DNA of 64,000 nucleotides from Paenibacillus sp. FSL K6-1096 (GTDB lineage Bacteria > Bacillota > Bacilli > Paenibacillales > Paenibacillaceae): the NCBI RefSeq assembly GCF_037977055.1, contig NZ_CP150274.1, positions 6,634,001-6,698,000 of the forward strand, in the 5' to 3' direction. A program made the translations under genes and the position numbers. Of the stretch, positions 61,761 to 64,000 are shown in pieces; position 1 is the stretch's first letter, and every line of letters begins with the position of its first letter. The notes beneath the pieces are model-generated. The model worked only from the letters and a program-made list of their open reading frames with translations. It did not search any database and was not told the DNA's origin.

Positions 61761-62861
61761 ATGGGGACGGTCAAATTGGGACTGGGGGAGTTTTTTTGCC
61801 TGACGGTTCTGTTCGAGCTGGGCACGGCGCTGGTGGTGAACCTCGGGATGGGGGCAGGCCGCGATGCCTGGCTCTCCATTCTGCTTGGCTGCGCGGCAGG
61901 ACTGGTCATGTTCACGGGATACGCCTATCTGTACCGCAAGCATCCCGGGCTGCCCTTCACAGCTTATACGCGTAAATTGCTCGGAAAATATATTGGCACT
62001 CCAGTAGCGTTGTTCTACATCGTTCTCTATCTCAACCTGGCCGGCCGGGATTTACGCGATGGGAGCTCTATGCTGGCCATGGCCACGATGCATAACACCC
62101 CGTTGTTTATCCTCAGCACCCTGATGCTGCTCTCGGGGGCTTATGTTCTGCATAAAGGCCTTGAGGTGCTGGGCAGAACATCGATTGTATTTGCGGTAGT
62201 GGTGGTGGGGATTGGCCTGTTCGGGACGGTTATGCTGATATTCTCCGGGACGATTAATCTGAACAGGCTCCTGCCGGTCCTTGAGAACGGTATCCAGCCG
62301 GTAATAGCTTCAGTGCTTCATCAGAATTACATGTTTCCGTTCGGGGAGATCGTCTGCTTCACCATGCTGATGCCTTATCTGGACAATGGTAAAAAAGGTC
62401 CCTGGGTCATCGCCGCCGCCATGCTGTTCTCCGCACTGCTGCTGAGCTTCACCATGGCGCTGAATGTGTCGGTACTGGGCGCCGACATCGTGGAGCGTTC
62501 GCCGCTTCCGCTGATGCCGACGATCAGCAAGATCACCATCTCGGATTTCATCCAGCGGGTGGATATTTTTGTCGTCATGGTGCTGATTATCGGGGTGTTC
62601 TTCAAGATGTCTGTGTTCTTCGCTGCCGCGATGATCGGCATCTCCGAGCTGTTCCGCCTGCCATACCGCAGAATGCTCTACCCGTGTGCGCTGATCATTC
62701 TCTTCACCTCCATGCTGGATGCACGCAGCTTCGTTGAGCATCTGGAAGAGGGGAGCATTCTGCTGTACAGGGTCTATCCCTTCATTATGATTGTTATTCC
62801 CGGGCTGCTGGTGATCGTTAACACCGTCCGGGATCACTTCTCTGACCCGCGTCCCGGCTGA
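61761..62861 (+). CDS. spore germination receptor permease-like subunit (GerAB type, B subunit)
   Basis: A 366-residue membrane protein of the APC-superfamily-related GerAB/endospore germination permease group, with about ten helices. It is thought to bind the germinant and may conduct ions. GACAGGAGG precedes the ATG, 30 bases after the C subunit. Its last 28 bases overlap a convergent small gene. The nutrient signal cannot be deduced. Confidence 0.9.
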   Translation: MGTVKLGLGEFFCLTVLFELGTALVVNLGMGAGRDAWLSILLGCAAGLVMFTGYAYLYRKHPGLPFTAYTRKLLGKYIGTPVALFYIVLYLNLAGRDLRDGSSMLAMATMHNTPLFILSTLMLLSGAYVLHKGLEVLGRTSIVFAVVVVGIGLFGTVMLIFSGTINLNRLLPVLENGIQPVIASVLHQNYMFPFGEIVCFTMLMPYLDNGKKGPWVIAAAMLFSALLLSFTMALNVSVLGADIVERSPLPLMPTISKITISDFIQRVDIFVVMVLIIGVFFKMSVFFAAAMIGISELFRLPYRRMLYPCALIILFTSMLDARSFVEHLEEGSILLYRVYPFIMIVIPGLLVIVNTVRDHFSDPRPG

Positions 62862-63091
62862 TTTCCGCGTATCCAGTACACGGCATCCGGCACGATCAGA
62901 CACAGGAGCAGCACTGCTGCAGTCAGCTTCTCCGAGGCGGTATAGAGCAGATAATTCAGGATGTAGCCAAGATTCTCATGACTATAGCCGAGCAGCAGAT
63001 CCATCAGATACAAATACAGCAGGGACAGCGCCGACAGCAGCAGCAGTACGGCGTATTTGCGCAGCAGCAGCCTTCGGGTTTTCTTTTTCAT
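62834..63091 (-). CDS. small membrane protein of unknown function (85 aa)
   Basis: It starts with a basic stretch (MKKKTRRLLLRKY), followed by two predicted membrane helices (about 14-34 and 48-68) and a short tail. The minus-strand RBS AAAGGAGC lies before the ATG. It is convergent with the ger B subunit and overlaps its end by 28 bases; being transcribed against the operon, it could be unrelated or affect its RNA. I do not recognise it. Confidence 0.6.
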   Translation of the reverse strand: MKKKTRRLLLRKYAVLLLLSALSLLYLYLMDLLLGYSHENLGYILNYLLYTASEKLTAAVLLLCLIVPDAVYWIRGNQPGRGSEK

Positions 63092-63216
63092 GCCAGCAGC
63101 TCCTTTGTAATTGAATTCCAGGCTAGTATGAATCAATTGGCCGGCCGTCATACAAGCGGACAAGCGGGGCAGCCCAATTGCCTGCGAAAGCTTATCAAGC
63201 CTCCCGATTTATGTTA

Positions 63217-63235
63217 CATTAGTATGAAACTAATG
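63217..63235. promoter_or_regulatory. 7-bp inverted repeat, candidate operator
   Basis: CATTAGT-ATGAA-ACTAATG lies 22 bases before the GTG start of the methyltransferase gene, just downstream of a possible TATGTT box. Confidence 0.45.
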
Positions 63236-63257
63236 AGAGTTGGGGGAGGTTCTTGCG

Positions 63258-64000
63258 GTGAAGCCGGATTTACGCTCTGCATGGGAGAATAACGTATTGG
63301 TCGGAGACGGGGCGATGGGAACACTGCTGTATCAGAAAGGGTTCCCGGTTGGTATCTCCTATGAGGAATTGAATCTGACCTCGCCGGGGGTCATTGAGGA
63401 AGTGCACCGGAGCTATATCGACGCAGGTGCCGTACTGCTGGAGAGTAACACCTATTCGGCTAACTTCGACAAGCTGTCCAAGTTCGGGCTGGAGTCCAAG
63501 GTTGCAGAGATTAACCGTGCCGGAGTACGGATTGCCCGCCAGGCTGCCGGAGAGAAGGGCTATGTGGTCGGGGCGATCGGCTCTATCCGCGCCGGCAAGC
63601 GGGCGAATCTGTCTGCGGCTGAGCTGAAGCGGTTCTTCTCGCAGCAGATTGCCGCCTTGCTGGAGGAGCAGCCGGACGGGATCATGCTTGAGACCTTCTA
63701 TGATGTGGAGGAGCTGCATCTCGCCCTGAAGTCGGTCCGTAAGCTAAGTGCACTGCCGGTCATCTGCCAGCTGGCTGTAGACGATTCGGCGCGGACGCTG
63801 GACGGGCTGACCCTGCCGGAAGCATTCCGCATTCTGGAGCAGGACGGGGCGGATGTAATCGGCTTCAACTGCAACACCGGACCGAACGGAATCAAGCGGG
63901 CGCTGGGTACGCTTCAGGGCAGTCTGGTGCTTCCGGTATCCATCTACCCGAACGCCGGGGTAGCGGATTATGTGGACGGCCAGTACCGCTACGGCGCATC
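63258..64000 (+). CDS. yitJ: homocysteine S-methyltransferase / methylene-THF reductase, N-terminal part
   Basis: The right edge truncates this gene; 247 codons are visible. The N-terminal homocysteine S-methyltransferase domain is complete in its first part: VGDGAMGTLLYQKG, LLESNTYSANF, IMLETFYDVEEL, and the zinc-ligand Cys in GFNCNTGPNG. The sequence and length so far match YitJ, a bifunctional protein that makes methionine and reduces methylene-THF in Firmicutes; a lone HMT cannot be excluded because the reductase part is beyond the edge. The GTG start has GGGGGAGG eight bases upstream. No SAM riboswitch is seen upstream. Confidence 0.85.
   Translation, partial: MKPDLRSAWENNVLVGDGAMGTLLYQKGFPVGISYEELNLTSPGVIEEVHRSYIDAGAVLLESNTYSANFDKLSKFGLESKVAEINRAGVRIARQAAGEKGYVVGAIGSIRAGKRANLSAAELKRFFSQQIAALLEEQPDGIMLETFYDVEELHLALKSVRKLSALPVICQLAVDDSARTLDGLTLPEAFRILEQDGADVIGFNCNTGPNGIKRALGTLQGSLVLPVSIYPNAGVADYVDGQYRYGA

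Noticed and set aside
63092-63257. SAM-I riboswitch before the methyltransferase gene
   Set aside because: No recognisable S-box helices or terminator; only a short palindrome is present.

Overview
The window looks like chromosomal DNA of a Paenibacillus-type, spore-forming, low-branch Firmicute with fairly high GC. The evidence is the set of families (GerA/GerB/GerC germination proteins, CcpA, AcuA/AcsA, YlbF/YlbG, YlaN, FtsW, RqcH next to a YloB-type Ca2+ ATPase, rpsD next to a YtrP-like GGDEF protein), strong AGGAGG-type ribosome binding sites, frequent TTG/GTG starts, and a T-box leader. The order of several pairs matches Bacillus subtilis, as far as remembered from family knowledge. All product names rest on reading the translated sequence; no database search was run.

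Layout. 1-360: minus-strand promoter and T-box leader (leucine CUC specifier read), almost certainly for leuS, whose start codon lies just off the left edge. 0.35-10 kb: M50 membrane protease, small lipoprotein, GNAT, small conserved proteins, speA, an MFS exporter, an unknown 198-aa protein, gndA, aroK. 10-13.8 kb: rhodanese, a divergent aroA paralogue overlapping a GNAT gene, a CoA-binding protein, a PD-(D/E)XK-like protein. 13.8-15.2 kb: a tandem array of palindromic repeats split by a complete IS4-family element with a 13-bp target duplication. 15.4-21.1 kb: a GlcNAc-type PTS EIICBA gene coupled to its own EI gene, then an ECF sigma / anti-sigma pair. 21.2-27 kb: PfpI-like protein, zinc-ribbon protein, ccpA, mtnN, and divergent acuA/acsA with a cre site between them.

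27-31 kb: a class A PBP with a Gly/Asn-rich tail and rpsD with a long leader. 31-39.6 kb: GAF-GAF-GGDEF protein, lipoprotein, M29 aminopeptidase, a truncated HPr-like protein lacking the His site, ylaN, Ca2+/H+ antiporter, Asp23-like protein, ftsW, yugN. 39.8-46 kb: M20 amidohydrolase, CBS protein, an XPB-type helicase overlapping a large helicase-associated partner, ylbF-ylbG. 46-52.7 kb: MarR plus MFS pump, overlapping EAL and CBS-GGDEF genes (a split c-di-GMP module), an unknown protein, LysR regulator, PHP phosphoesterase. 52.7-63.1 kb: a second 51-bp repeat pair, rqcH, Ca2+ ATPase, dapF, and the gerA-gerC-gerB operon. The right edge cuts a homocysteine methyltransferase / methylene-THF reductase gene.

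Themes are carbon control (CcpA, cre, acetate activation and its acetylation, PTS, HPr-like protein), c-di-GMP signalling, and envelope or spore functions. The least explained items are the two repeat families with 51-bp spacing and shared TGTAT...TACATTAG flanks, the XPB-helicase pair, the HPr-like protein without His15, and the AroA paralogue with altered substrate-site residues.
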